DNA of 64,000 bases, from the NCBI RefSeq assembly GCF_003173575.1, contig NZ_QGNY01000011.1, forward strand, positions 1 through 64,000. Direction: 5' to 3'. Both the position numbers and the translations under genes were made by a program. The stretch comes from Pedobacter paludis (GTDB taxonomy: Bacteria; Bacteroidota; Bacteroidia; Sphingobacteriales; Sphingobacteriaceae). Below are positions 1-8,608 of this stretch, piece by piece. The first letter of the stretch is position 1. Every line of letters starts with the position of its first letter. The notes below the pieces were generated by a model. It saw only the letters and a program-made list of their open reading frames with translations, was not told where the DNA came from and did no database searches.

Positions 1-166
1 CTGTAAAATTGGGGAGAGAAGATTATATTTGACCTCCTTTAAGCTACTTGAATCAAACCCCAGAGGCAAAAAGTCGGCTGCACACTTTGGAATAAAACGG
101 AGTGGATACTATTGCTGAAATCCCCAATTAAAACGCTTAAAACTAAGTAAAATTCGTGCAACGGTA

Positions 167-283
167 TCAAATATTAGTTGTGCACATTGGGAACCGAAAA
201 ACAACTTGTGCAATTTCTGTGCAAATGTCACCGCAAATTAACCGAATTAGAGTGCATAACTTATTTAGAAAGCCTTCATCCTT
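167..283 (-). pseudogene. possible decayed LuxR-type HTH downstream of the receiver gene
   Basis: Just past the stop of the receiver gene, in a shifted frame, the minus strand reads a short open stretch containing LIRLIC followed by EIAQVVF and TTNI. These resemble the core of a NarL/LuxR helix-turn-helix (LxLICxx...EIAxxLF...RTNI). The stretch is broken by a stop before it and one after it. It may be the relic of the output domain lost from the upstream response regulator. The match is short and was judged by eye only, so chance similarity is quite possible. Confidence 0.25.
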
Positions 284-317
284 AAAACCCTCTGCTTACA
301 GGAAATCGGGCCAGGTA

Positions 318-728
318 TTACAAATTCAGTTTCCCGAAGGTCGTCGCTCCAGTTTGGTGAACCTCCAAGAGGGCGTGTTTGATATTCTTGTAGTCGATAA
401 TTTTATGTAAAAAGCATACAGCGCCAGCTTTCTTTGCCTCCTCTATGTAAAAGTTTTCTATCTCTGAAGTTAGGACAATCACTTTCGCGTGGGGCCATTT
501 CTTCAAAATTTCTTTTGTCAACTCAAGACCATTCAATTTGGGCATGCGCAGGTCCGTTAAAAATAAATCAGGCAAAGTCGAGCAATTTTCTGAGAAAGTA
601 AGAAGCTCTCTGCCATCACTAAAAGCGCCAATGACATCAAAGCCACTTTCGACCAACATTTCTACCATTGGTTCCCGAAACCAGCGCTCATCTTCCGCAT
701 AGGCGAGAGTTATTTTATTTGCACTCAT
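318..728 (-). CDS. stand-alone response-regulator receiver protein
   Basis: A 136-residue CheY-like receiver domain with no output domain. The acidic pair is E12/D13, the phospho-acceptor is D59 (in LTDLRMP), the switch residue is T87 (VLTS) and the conserved lysine is K109 (FLHK). These are the standard residues for phosphotransfer from a histidine kinase, but no kinase lies nearby. In Bacteroidota such receivers usually continue into a LuxR-type HTH; here a stop follows the linker and a degraded HTH-like reading follows in another frame. It may therefore be a truncated regulator, or a genuine single-domain one. It reads toward the left edge and is not clearly linked to its right-hand neighbours. 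Confidence 0.8.
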   Translation of the reverse strand: MSANKITLAYAEDERWFREPMVEMLVESGFDVIGAFSDGRELLTFSENCSTLPDLFLTDLRMPKLNGLELTKEILKKWPHAKVIVLTSEIENFYIEEAKKAGAVCFLHKIIDYKNIKHALLEVHQTGATTFGKLNL

Positions 729-1683
729 AACATTATTTTCCTACCACTATATTTCCTCGGAAAGCTTTTCTCAATATACAAAAATAAAATTATAGGGTTG
801 AAAAGAAAGCTTTTATTGGCTCAAGAATATATTTTGGCTAGCGCAAAGCTTCTCTCAGAATATTTTCGTCAAAAGTATTGGTGTTCTCTGCAGTTAAGGA
901 AATACAATTATCGCCTGCGGTCTCTGCGTCTAACCTTTTTACTAAAATCAGGATAAATTATTACCACTTCTGATAAAAATAGCTATTCCAATACCCCCAC
1001 CTGCCAAGAAAATATTGATGTTACACGCCAATCTTCAACCAGAAGTCTTTAGTTAAGGAAACTTTTAAGAAGCCTGCTTCTAAAGTTTGTAAGTCTCACC
1101 TTTTTGATAAGGTTTCGAAGTCGACCAATTAAAAAGTGAGATAACATTGGTGATGAGGATTTTGATTCCATATAATGGAATGCTATCTTAGCCTTGAGAG
1201 CGTTAATTTAGATATCGGGGATATGGACACCGTTCAGTCCCCGTGTCTATTTCTAAACTCATTGCACATCTTGCCTTAGTGAACGCTAGTTTCATTTAGT
1301 TCAATTACTATTTTTCTGAAAAATGCTAATCCCACGGTATGGCGGCTATCGTGAATTGTTCACAAGAAAATGACTGGAACTTTTTTCCGTTTTGCACCAG
1401 TTACCTTTCTCCCAGATTAAATAAAAAGCCCTCGTTTTCGCTTTCAATTACAAATACTATTTTATCTTTTAGAAATGCCTTTCTCGTATAGCGCTTTCAC
1501 CCAACACGGTCAGATGGAAATCGGTTTCTAATTTCCAAAACGAAACGATTCGAAGCATTCTGCACCAGGCGTAAAAGTACTGCGAAAATATAATGTTCTT
1601 TAATCCGGTTCGGTTGAAATGATCATCGCTTAAACACTTAAGCGTGGGACAGTTACAGAACGAAACAAAAAAAAACGGCAGCC
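729..1683. other. about 1 kb without a convincing gene
   Basis: AT-rich sequence with stops in all frames and no recognisable protein, RNA or repeat. It separates the receiver gene (reading left) from the di-haem enzyme cluster (reading right), so it should hold divergent promoters. Only the operator at its right end stands out. Confidence 0.6.
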
Positions 1684-1721
1684 CTAAAATATATTTTAGA
1701 TAAACCTAAATTTATTTTTAG
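1684..1721 (+). promoter_or_regulatory. four phased half-sites (CTAAA/TTTAG), likely operator
   Basis: Half-sites alternate in orientation and start exactly 11 bases apart: CTAAA at 1684, TTTAG at 1695, CTAAA at 1706 and TTTAG at 1717. The first pair forms a perfect 16-base palindrome, CTAAAATATATTTTAG. The middle pair, TTTAGATAAACCTAAA, resembles a DtxR/IdeR-type metal-regulator box. The array ends where the -33 element should lie relative to a possible -7 element TAGATTTA at 1741-1748, 17 bases before the start codon. This suggests repression of the di-haem/Rieske/porin operon. The identity of the regulator is inference. Confidence 0.6.
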
Positions 1722-1764
1722 TCTTTTCTGTTTTTATTATTAGATTTACAAAAAATCAGATAAC

Positions 1765-2967
1765 ATGCAGAAAAGATTACCCATTGTCCTGCTTTCACTT
1801 ATGAGCCTAGTTGCTATAATGGTGTCCTGTGAGAAGATAATCCCTTCTTCTCCAAAAGAGGATGAAATTCTTGATGGCCCGGTGGAAGGACTCAGCTATG
1901 ACCAGCTCAGACGTTTCGCTTTGGGAGATGCGGCCTTTAACAATGAGATATTTACTCCTGCGAATGGCCTTGGTCCTGGCTTTGTTGCAACCAGCTGCGG
2001 AAGCTGCCATGCTGGAGACGGCAAAGGCCATCCCTTTACTACGCTGGTCCGTTTCGGGCAGACCGATGAGACAGGCAATAAATTTTTGGACCAGGGAGGC
2101 CCACAACTGCAGAACAGGGCTATTCCCGGGTACAAACCTGAGCAAATCCCAGCAGACGCCAGCTTTTCAAAATTTACACCGCCTGCCAATACCGGCCTTG
2201 GCTTTCTCGAACTGGTAGCTGATGCAGATATACTAGCTATGGCTGACCCCCAGGATCTGGATAATGACGGCATTTCTGGTGTCCCAAATTACGCAGTGCT
2301 TCCGTCATATGTTCAGGCCTTTAACAACGCTATTGCACTGAAGGGAAAATATATCCATCGTTTTGGAAAAAAGGCGGCAGCATATAACCTGCTCCACCAG
2401 ACTGTTAATGCCTACAACCAGGATATCGGGATAACTTCAAGCTTTGATCCTGTGGATGCCTATACGCGGATGGTGATTGATCCTGAAATTTCCACACTTA
2501 CAGTGAATAACGTGGTGTTTTATCTACAGACGCTAAAAGCGCCCATACAGCGCGATGCCGGAAATGCCGAAGTTGAAACCGGCAGGAAACTGTTCGAAAA
2601 GATCAACTGTTCAGGCTGTCACAAGCCTACCCTAAAAACAGTTTTTTCCCCAGTGGTTGCTCTATCCAACAAAGAATTCCATCCCTATACCGACCTGCTG
2701 CTTCACGATATGGGACCTGGGCTGGACGATGGTTATACGGAAGGATCGGCTAAGACCTTCGAATGGAGGACCCCGCCCCTATGGGGACTGGGACTTTCGA
2801 TGAATTCACAGGGTGGATCTTATCATCTGCTGCATGACGGAAGGGCAAAAAGCATCGAAGAGGCGGTAACCCTTCATGGAGGAGAGGCATCTGCAAGCCG
2901 CAACAGGTTCAACCAGCTGTCTGGGGCAGAAAGAAATGCCATGCTGAGATTTTTAGAATCACTATAG
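1765..2967 (+). CDS. di-haem oxidoreductase (DUF1111/COG3488 'thiol oxidoreductase' family), lipoprotein
   Basis: A 400-residue exported protein. A lipobox ends at C22, so it is probably anchored as a lipoprotein. Two c-type haem motifs are visible: CGSCH at 78-82 and CSGCH at 282-286. The spacing and the C-terminal segment with TPPLWGLG and HDGRA fit the MauG/CcpA-related DUF1111 family, often annotated as a putative peroxidase or thiol oxidoreductase; the physiological substrate is unknown. It is first in a three-gene unit: the Rieske protein begins 2 bases after its stop, and the Rieske gene overlaps the porin gene. Together these suggest periplasmic electron transfer tied to an outer-membrane channel. 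The metal-regulator-like operator upstream hints at control by iron or another metal. Confidence 0.85.
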   Translation: MQKRLPIVLLSLMSLVAIMVSCEKIIPSSPKEDEILDGPVEGLSYDQLRRFALGDAAFNNEIFTPANGLGPGFVATSCGSCHAGDGKGHPFTTLVRFGQTDETGNKFLDQGGPQLQNRAIPGYKPEQIPADASFSKFTPPANTGLGFLELVADADILAMADPQDLDNDGISGVPNYAVLPSYVQAFNNAIALKGKYIHRFGKKAAAYNLLHQTVNAYNQDIGITSSFDPVDAYTRMVIDPEISTLTVNNVVFYLQTLKAPIQRDAGNAEVETGRKLFEKINCSGCHKPTLKTVFSPVVALSNKEFHPYTDLLLHDMGPGLDDGYTEGSAKTFEWRTPPLWGLGLSMNSQGGSYHLLHDGRAKSIEEAVTLHGGEASASRNRFNQLSGAERNAMLRFLESL

Positions 2968-2969
2968 AA

Positions 2970-3416
2970 ATGAAAAGAAAAGATTTTATAAAAGGCTGTG
3001 GAATGGCCTGCCTTGGAGGCCTTGGGATCACCACGTTGATCAGTGGATGCAGCAGCCTGGTGCCGGCGACGGGCGAGATTGCAGGGGATAACCTGGTCGT
3101 AGAAATGAAGGACTTTGAAATCAGACAGGAAAAAAATGTCCAGTTCAAAAGATACATTGTAGTCAGCAATGACCTGCTCCGATATCCCATCTGTATCTAC
3201 CGGCATGATGAACTGAATTATTCTGCACTATGGATGCAGTGCACCCACCAGGGAACCGAGCTCCAGGCTTTCGGAGACAGGCTTCAATGTCCGGCCCATG
3301 GAAGTGAATTTGACAATAAGGGCAGAATGACAAATGGTCCGGCAGAAGCAAACTTAAGAACTTTCCCCATTACCATAGAAAAAACCAGGATCAAAATTTC
3401 ACTGAAGGCAGTATGA
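2970..3416 (+). CDS. Rieske [2Fe-2S] protein, exported lipoprotein
   Basis: A 148-residue protein with an N-terminal export signal and a lipobox-like SGC at 25-27. The Rieske ligands are plain: C91-T-H93 and C107-P-A-H110, within CTHQG and CPAHGS. This is the ferredoxin-like Rieske fold that transfers electrons in oxidoreductase chains. Placement between a di-haem enzyme and a porin suggests that it passes electrons to or from the di-haem protein on the periplasmic side. It starts 2 bases after the preceding stop and overlaps the next gene by 4 bases (ATGA), so translation is probably coupled. It lacks the bc1-complex architecture (no cytochrome b gene nearby). Confidence 0.88.
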   Translation: MKRKDFIKGCGMACLGGLGITTLISGCSSLVPATGEIAGDNLVVEMKDFEIRQEKNVQFKRYIVVSNDLLRYPICIYRHDELNYSALWMQCTHQGTELQAFGDRLQCPAHGSEFDNKGRMTNGPAEANLRTFPITIEKTRIKISLKAV

Positions 3417-4639
3417 AAAAACTCTTTACGCTTATCATATCTATTGGTATCGGTCAGATGGCTTTTGCCCAGATCGACCCGAAACTTTTAAGGGCCAAAC
3501 CCAGTGATACAGCAAAAAACTCACTCAACATGGATGCAGTTTATGAACGGCCTTTTATTGCCGTGGGAAAACTTCCGGTATCAGTGGGCGGGTATATGGA
3601 AGCCAACTGGCAGTATCAGGGTACAGACGGGATCTCTGAAGGACAGCAGTTCCAGTTCAGAAGGATGACGCTATTTGTAGCCTCAACCATTTCCAAGCGC
3701 ATCAAGTTCCTTTCCGAGATCGAATTTGAACCTGCTGAAAAAGAAATAGCGGTTGAATTTGCTGCGCTGGATCTGGAACTGCACCCCTTGCTTAATTTAA
3801 GGGGTGGAATGATATTAAATCCCATTGGTGCATTCAACCAGAACCATGACGGTCCTAAATGGGAATTCACCGACCGTCCGATCGCCATGACACAGATGCT
3901 GCCTGCAACCTGGAGCAGTGCAGGATTCGGGATTTATGGCAAGAACTATAGCGGTGACTGGATGCTGGGCTACGAGTTATATGCCACAAGCAGCTTTGAC
4001 GATTCCATTATTGCAAACCCTGAAAACAGAACCTCTCTGGCTGCCTCAAAAAGGAATCCGGAAAGGTTTGAAGAAATTGCAAGCGGGCAGCCGCTTCTAA
4101 CGGGAAAGGTTGCGGTACGCAGGAACAATATAGGCGAACTCGGCGTATCCTATATGGGAGGTGTTTACAATAAATGGCAGTCGGACGGAATTGTTATCGA
4201 TGACAAACGCAGGTTAAATGTTTTCGCCATAGACTTTAACACTACACTTCCCAAACTTAAGACCTTCATCACCGCTGAGTGGGCATGGATCAGGGTAGAT
4301 GTTCCCGACACCTATTCCCAGCAGTTCGGGAGCCGTCAGATGGGCGGATATATAGATATTGTTCAACCTGTGATCAAAAAAACGATTCTGGGCTGGCAGC
4401 ATTCTGTTGTAAGTTTAGCCTGCAGGGTAGAGTATGTGGACTGGAATGTAGGGAAGTTCAGGGAGACCGGCGGGAATATTGGTGATGAACTTTTCAGCGT
4501 AATGCCCGGCATCAGTTTCAGGCCAAGGCAACAAACCGTGCTGAGGTTTTCCTACCGAAAACAGTGGCAGAAGGATATCCTTGGAAACCCGCCTGCCAGA
4601 ACCGGAGCGGTGCAGTTCGGGGTGTCAACCTATTTTTAA
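3413..4639 (+). CDS. outer-membrane porin, phosphate-selective porin O/P-like
   Basis: A 408-residue protein with a classical signal peptide ending in AFAQ near residue 20, and a long stretch of alternating polar and aromatic residues ending in a terminal phenylalanine (STYF), as in 16-18-strand outer-membrane barrels. Segments such as GYMEANWQY and QFRRM followed by the glutamate-rich EIEFEPAEKE match OprO/OprP-like porins of Bacteroidota. The start overlaps the Rieske stop by 4 bases. The solute is unknown. Its context suggests that it serves the redox cluster rather than phosphate uptake. A short gap separates it from the convergent HD-domain gene. Confidence 0.75.
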   Translation: MKKLFTLIISIGIGQMAFAQIDPKLLRAKPSDTAKNSLNMDAVYERPFIAVGKLPVSVGGYMEANWQYQGTDGISEGQQFQFRRMTLFVASTISKRIKFLSEIEFEPAEKEIAVEFAALDLELHPLLNLRGGMILNPIGAFNQNHDGPKWEFTDRPIAMTQMLPATWSSAGFGIYGKNYSGDWMLGYELYATSSFDDSIIANPENRTSLAASKRNPERFEEIASGQPLLTGKVAVRRNNIGELGVSYMGGVYNKWQSDGIVIDDKRRLNVFAIDFNTTLPKLKTFITAEWAWIRVDVPDTYSQQFGSRQMGGYIDIVQPVIKKTILGWQHSVVSLACRVEYVDWNVGKFRETGGNIGDELFSVMPGISFRPRQQTVLRFSYRKQWQKDILGNPPARTGAVQFGVSTYF

Positions 4640-4705
4640 TGATACCAGCCAGGATAAAAGCGACAAGAAGCCTAAGAGTATATCCCATTCATTGTCCAAA
4701 TCCAT

Positions 4706-5407
4706 TTAGGGTGTTTGGCCTGATTTATTTTTTATGCGTTCCCGCACCAAATGGATATTATTTTGCTTTCCCTGCGAGAGCATAGACTTGCAATAAGGCG
4801 TAAAAAAACGGTGGGCTGATAGAAATGCAAGTGTTTCTTTATCCCAATGGCTTAGGTCCACATCTGCCCTTTTCTGCATTTCGCGCGCAACCTTTGCATC
4901 GGTGATGAGAAATTCCTCATTGCCCAGGTTATAGGTATCCGCATCACAGATAATTTCTTCAAGGATATTGCTAGGGCTATGTGGAATGGAGGTGGAGAGT
5001 ATGCAGCGGCCGATGGCGGAAATGATATCCGGTGCAATCCCTTTATCTGAAAGAAACTCTTCCATCAGCCGCACGCTTCGATGCTCATGGCCGGCAGGAG
5101 GCCCAGTTAGCTGCCCGGTGTCATGAAACCATGCGGCAGAGAAAAGTATGAATTCCTGAAGGTCATCCAGGCGAAAATTGGAAGCGATTTCCTGGGTCCT
5201 TTTGACCACAAGTCTGGTATGATCCAGATCGTGGTATGCCAGGTCAGCCTGCCAGTGCTCCTCAAAAAGATAGCTTACATAAGCTTGAACATCTCCTATA
5301 AGCATACTGAAGATGTTTCTGCGCCTGCGCTTAAAAAAGTATTTACCTGTTAGCAGGATCACAGACCCCGCTAGCACACAGATCAATAATAACTGATAAT
5401 AATTCAT
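4706..5407 (-). CDS. membrane-anchored HD-domain phosphohydrolase
   Basis: A 233-residue protein with one N-terminal membrane helix (about residues 4-22), a basic stop-transfer (KRRRR), then a cytoplasmic HD domain. Metal-binding residues visible are H59/D60, H63, H95-D96 in WFHDTG, and H107/H109. This is the general fold of metal-dependent phosphohydrolases acting on nucleotides or nucleotide second messengers; the substrate cannot be read from the sequence. It is the last gene of a minus-strand series, 7 bases after the LtaS-like sulfatase gene, so the two are probably co-transcribed. Confidence 0.75.
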   Translation of the reverse strand: MNYYQLLLICVLAGSVILLTGKYFFKRRRRNIFSMLIGDVQAYVSYLFEEHWQADLAYHDLDHTRLVVKRTQEIASNFRLDDLQEFILFSAAWFHDTGQLTGPPAGHEHRSVRLMEEFLSDKGIAPDIISAIGRCILSTSIPHSPSNILEEIICDADTYNLGNEEFLITDAKVAREMQKRADVDLSHWDKETLAFLSAHRFFTPYCKSMLSQGKQNNIHLVRERIKNKSGQTP

Positions 5408-5414
5408 AATATTC

Positions 5415-7364
5415 TTATTTTTTTAATCCGCCTGTCCTAAAGAGATAATAGGCACTCTGATAATAAGAAATGGCTTCCCTTCCAAGTGTTTCAGAAGATT
5501 TCGCCGAGGTCTGTGTATTGGTTTTGAAATCATAATGATAGCTCTGCGGAGGCTTCCTTGGACTGAGTACCACAAGGGTGTCGCTACGGAGATAACCGAG
5601 CTTTTGATAGGTTCCTAGCAAGATCCTTGGGCGGTACCCGGCTGATCTAACATCCATACCGAAGTTATTGCTCTCAAAGTCCCATTTCAACAGGCCGAAC
5701 AAGGTTGGATAGAGATCTATCTGTGAGCAAAGGCTGGGAATTATTGAAGGGGGCTGTCCATTGAGGTTGTATATCATCGCCGGGATATGGTAACGGGAGA
5801 TATCAATCTCGTTCTTTCCTGCGCTTTCCGCGCAGTGATCGGCAACGAATATAAACACGGTATTGCTGAACCATGGCTTTTTCCGGACCTGTCTTAAAAA
5901 TTCCCCAATGGCATAATCGGTATATTTTACTGCGCCCTCTCTTCCCGTGCCTGGTGGGATATCTATCTTTCCTTTGGGATAGGTAAAGGGCCGATGGTTG
6001 GAAGTGGTCATGACAAAATCGTAGAAAGGTTTCTTTAACGAGTGCCTTTTATCCGCATCACGGATTACCGCAGCGAAAAGATCCCCGTCCGAAACGCCCC
6101 AGGCATTTTCAAAGCTCACTTCGCTATCGCTCAGGATGGTCCGCTTTCCCAGATAGGCATCACCCATTGTAAGCTTCCTCCCCCTATCTGTTATGTCATA
6201 GCCATTGCTTCCGAAGAACTGGTTCATATTGTCAAAGTAACCGTCCCCGCCATAAAAAAAGCCTGTGGAATACCCACGTTTGGAAAAAATACTGCCTATT
6301 GTGCTCAGGTTTGCATTATTGCTCCTCCTTACAATACTATTCCCCGGTGTTGGCGGAACGGCGAGGGAAAGCGCCTCCATCCCTCGCACGGTACGGGTGC
6401 CTGTTGCATACATGCGCTCAAATAGGATGCTCTCTTTGGCCAGCGAATCCAGAACAGGTGTCAGTTTTTGTGTATTGCCAAAAGTGCCCATATAATCAGC
6501 GCTGAAACTCTCCATGACCACCATGATGACATTGGGTTCCGTCTGGCCATTACCGGCCAGAACCGATCTACGTACCGAAGGACCTTTGAAAATAAACCTG
6601 CTAGAGGAAGAGGAGAGTTCTTTTCTTACCAAATTGAAGGCAAGCTGATTTGTGAGCATCGGATAAAACTGATCGTAGCTAAGTTCATTCGCCTTGAAGG
6701 CCGCTACGAAAGAATATATCCCTGCTTTGGAAATTTCTGCCGCATAACGGTTACCGCTTTTATCCCCCCAGGAGTTATCTATCTCGATCGTATAGAATAT
6801 TGCTGTCAGAATGATCAGGGCTGTATTTACCGATCGACGGGCAAAAGGTGTAGCAGACTCGAAGCTCTTCCTGAACGCCCCCTTCATAAGATAGTTCCAT
6901 AAAAAGGAGATTATGACAACAGCTGAAATCAAAAGCGGCAGCGGATAGGACTCGTTGATGTTGTGCACAACCTCATAAGTATAGACCAGATAATCTACTG
7001 CTATAAAGTTAAAACGGCTCTCAAATTCCCGCCAAAAAGTAAATTCTGCGAAAAAAGAAAATACCGAAATCAAGACCATCAGAAAAAGAAGGATATGGGT
7101 AAACACCTTGTTAAATCCAGTCCTGTTCCATTTTTGGGGAAGGATGAGCAGATAAAAGGCATAAATTACACTGAAATATGTGGCCACCCCAAGATCGAAG
7201 ACGAATCCTTTAGCAAAGGCGGTGAGGATTTCTCCAAATCCCAGCCCCGCCTTTCCGAGCGAAATCGCAGTAAAACTGATCCTCAGCATGGTCGAGACAC
7301 AGATGAAGAAAAAGATAAAGAAATATAGTACACTATATCGGCTTTTCATAAAAATCTGCTTCAT
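5415..7364 (-). CDS. LtaS/MdoB-like membrane sulfatase (phosphoglycerol/phosphoethanolamine transferase family)
   Basis: A 649-residue protein with five predicted N-terminal membrane helices (about residues 10-30, 45-75, 88-108, 142-160, 180-194) and an extracytoplasmic sulfatase-fold domain from about residue 275. The metal ligand E285 lies in VVMESFS, the catalytic threonine is near residue 325 (TGTRTVRG), and later motifs FVADHCA and YHIPAMIY match alkaline-phosphatase-superfamily transferases. Gram-negative members modify periplasmic glucans, lipids or capsule-like polymers with phosphoglycerol or phosphoethanolamine; the acceptor here is unknown. The start overlaps the stop of the small upstream membrane-protein gene by 4 bases, so coupling is likely. 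Confidence 0.85.
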   Translation of the reverse strand: MKQIFMKSRYSVLYFFIFFFICVSTMLRISFTAISLGKAGLGFGEILTAFAKGFVFDLGVATYFSVIYAFYLLILPQKWNRTGFNKVFTHILLFLMVLISVFSFFAEFTFWREFESRFNFIAVDYLVYTYEVVHNINESYPLPLLISAVVIISFLWNYLMKGAFRKSFESATPFARRSVNTALIILTAIFYTIEIDNSWGDKSGNRYAAEISKAGIYSFVAAFKANELSYDQFYPMLTNQLAFNLVRKELSSSSSRFIFKGPSVRRSVLAGNGQTEPNVIMVVMESFSADYMGTFGNTQKLTPVLDSLAKESILFERMYATGTRTVRGMEALSLAVPPTPGNSIVRRSNNANLSTIGSIFSKRGYSTGFFYGGDGYFDNMNQFFGSNGYDITDRGRKLTMGDAYLGKRTILSDSEVSFENAWGVSDGDLFAAVIRDADKRHSLKKPFYDFVMTTSNHRPFTYPKGKIDIPPGTGREGAVKYTDYAIGEFLRQVRKKPWFSNTVFIFVADHCAESAGKNEIDISRYHIPAMIYNLNGQPPSIIPSLCSQIDLYPTLFGLLKWDFESNNFGMDVRSAGYRPRILLGTYQKLGYLRSDTLVVLSPRKPPQSYHYDFKTNTQTSAKSSETLGREAISYYQSAYYLFRTGGLKK

Positions 7365-7714
7365 GGTTTATTTTTAGATCCGGGGGTGTTGATAACAGAA
7401 TCGTTGTTTTTTTCGTTGGTATCCTTGTCCCAATGTGAATTATAGAAATGTTTGGCTTTAAAATAAATGGCGAGTGCCAGCAGCAGCGCCAGTATCCAAT
7501 AAAATACCATCAGGAAAACCGATTTCTTTGGCCCCTTGGCCTTTTTCTTTTTTGGAGCTGTTCCCCCACCCCTGGCAGCAGCAGGCCTGGGCCTGTTGTT
7601 TCTTTTGATCTGCATTTTATTCAATGTTTTAAGATCGGTCAGGAGCCTTGTGGATACCTTTCCGCGGTTTGGATTATATTTTGTGTGATCAGGGGATAGT
7701 CTTTGCACTGCCAT
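7361..7714 (-). CDS. small basic single-pass membrane protein, function unknown
   Basis: 117 residues if the start is the ATG that overlaps the stop of the preceding 58-residue gene (TAATG, 7716-7712); a GGAGGG purine run lies just upstream of it. An in-frame ATG at 7738 would add eight residues but lies inside the upstream gene. Residues 1-70 are lysine/arginine-rich and soluble (with KKKKAKGPKK), one membrane helix follows at about 72-92, then a polar tail. No family was recognised. The 4-base overlap with the sulfatase gene suggests a partner or regulator of that enzyme; this is inference from position only. Confidence 0.65.
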   Translation of the reverse strand: MAVQRLSPDHTKYNPNRGKVSTRLLTDLKTLNKMQIKRNNRPRPAAARGGGTAPKKKKAKGPKKSVFLMVFYWILALLLALAIYFKAKHFYNSHWDKDTNEKNNDSVINTPGSKNKP

Positions 7715-7890
7715 TATCCCTCCAGGCTGATAAACCATTGCTGGGCCCTGTTGATGGCGACCTCAACAATATTGAGCTCGCTTACCTCTTTGGTAATTCT
7801 AAGCTCGTTGGCGATCTCGATCGCTTTTTCCCTTACCCTTGGGTCAAGGTCCTTCATCTCAAGTGGAAAATTTTCTGGTGTCCAGTCCAT
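7714..7890 (-). CDS. 58-residue conserved-type small protein
   Basis: A short gene beginning MDWTPENFPLEMKDL and ending ISLEG. The pattern WTPE-FP--MK-L-P-VR-KAIEIANEL is shared with a widespread family of small uncharacterised bacterial proteins that I recognise by pattern but cannot name functionally. It is probably a small helical cytoplasmic protein. The start at 7890 follows the DUF1345 gene by 22 bases, and its stop overlaps the next start (TAATG). The clean frame, matching codon usage and tight coupling argue that it is real despite its size. Confidence 0.75.
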   Translation of the reverse strand: MDWTPENFPLEMKDLDPRVREKAIEIANELRITKEVSELNIVEVAINRAQQWFISLEG

Positions 7891-7912
7891 AGGTTTTTAG
7901 TTTTAAATTAAA

Positions 7913-8599
7913 TTATTTTTGGATCATGCCCGAGAGCACATTGATTGTCAGGGCAACTATTACTGTATTAAAGGCAAATGAAAGAACACCGTGCATCCAT
8001 GCAAGCCTTCGGATCCGTTTGGAGGAGATTTCTACGTCAGATACCTGAAAAGTCATTCCAACCACGAAAGCGAAATAGACAAAATCCATATAATCGGGAT
8101 CTTCTCCTCCCGGAAAGATCAGTCCTCCGGGTTTTTCTATTTTTCCTTTCTTCTCATGCTCGATGTCACAGTAATAGAAATGTGCATATCGCATGGTAAA
8201 GACCGTATGAACCAACCACCATGAGCTAACCACGCAGAGCAACGGAATAACGATAGTCATAAAAAGGCCCTGATCGGTCTTTTCCGAATTTTCACGCAAA
8301 AGGATAATAATGGAAAAAAGACTGGCGAATGCAGCAGCTATGGCAAAAAGAAAAATGAGCGTCCTGCTTGAATCCTGCGCATGGGCATCGTGTTTTATCT
8401 GACTGGGATGCGAGGAGCTAATGGTTGTCCATGCAAGCGCTATGCTGGTTGTTGCATAGCTTAGCCATACAACCATCAACCTGACAGAGGCTTCCAGTTC
8501 CGTAGCATAGCAAATACCAAGGACGGCAAGAGCAACACCCAGGGAGAGGTAAAGTTTATGGTGCGCATCGAACTGACTGATTTTAGCGATAATATTCAT
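7913..8599 (-). CDS. DUF1345 membrane protein
   Basis: 228 residues with about five membrane helices. The C-terminal block, with YFAFVVGMTFQVSDV and then RRLAWMHGVLSFAFN, is characteristic of DUF1345, a family of uncharacterised inner-membrane proteins that sometimes sit next to ion channels and transporters. It lies 9 bases downstream of the ZIP transporter gene and upstream of the small genes, so it belongs to the same minus-strand unit. No catalytic residues are evident. A role in ion homeostasis is suggested only by its neighbours. Confidence 0.75.
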   Translation of the reverse strand: MNIIAKISQFDAHHKLYLSLGVALAVLGICYATELEASVRLMVVWLSYATTSIALAWTTISSSHPSQIKHDAHAQDSSRTLIFLFAIAAAFASLFSIIILLRENSEKTDQGLFMTIVIPLLCVVSSWWLVHTVFTMRYAHFYYCDIEHEKKGKIEKPGGLIFPGGEDPDYMDFVYFAFVVGMTFQVSDVEISSKRIRRLAWMHGVLSFAFNTVIVALTINVLSGMIQK

Positions 8600-8608
8600 C
8601 GGTTTAGA

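Noticed and set aside
156..410. An 84-codon open frame on the plus strand at the left edge
   Set aside because: It runs antisense into the receiver gene, has no family resemblance and an unbalanced composition.
1216..1246. Possible hairpins (CGGGG/CCCCG or GACAC/GTGTC) in the first gap
   Set aside because: Short arms, two competing pairings and no T-run or gene end nearby.
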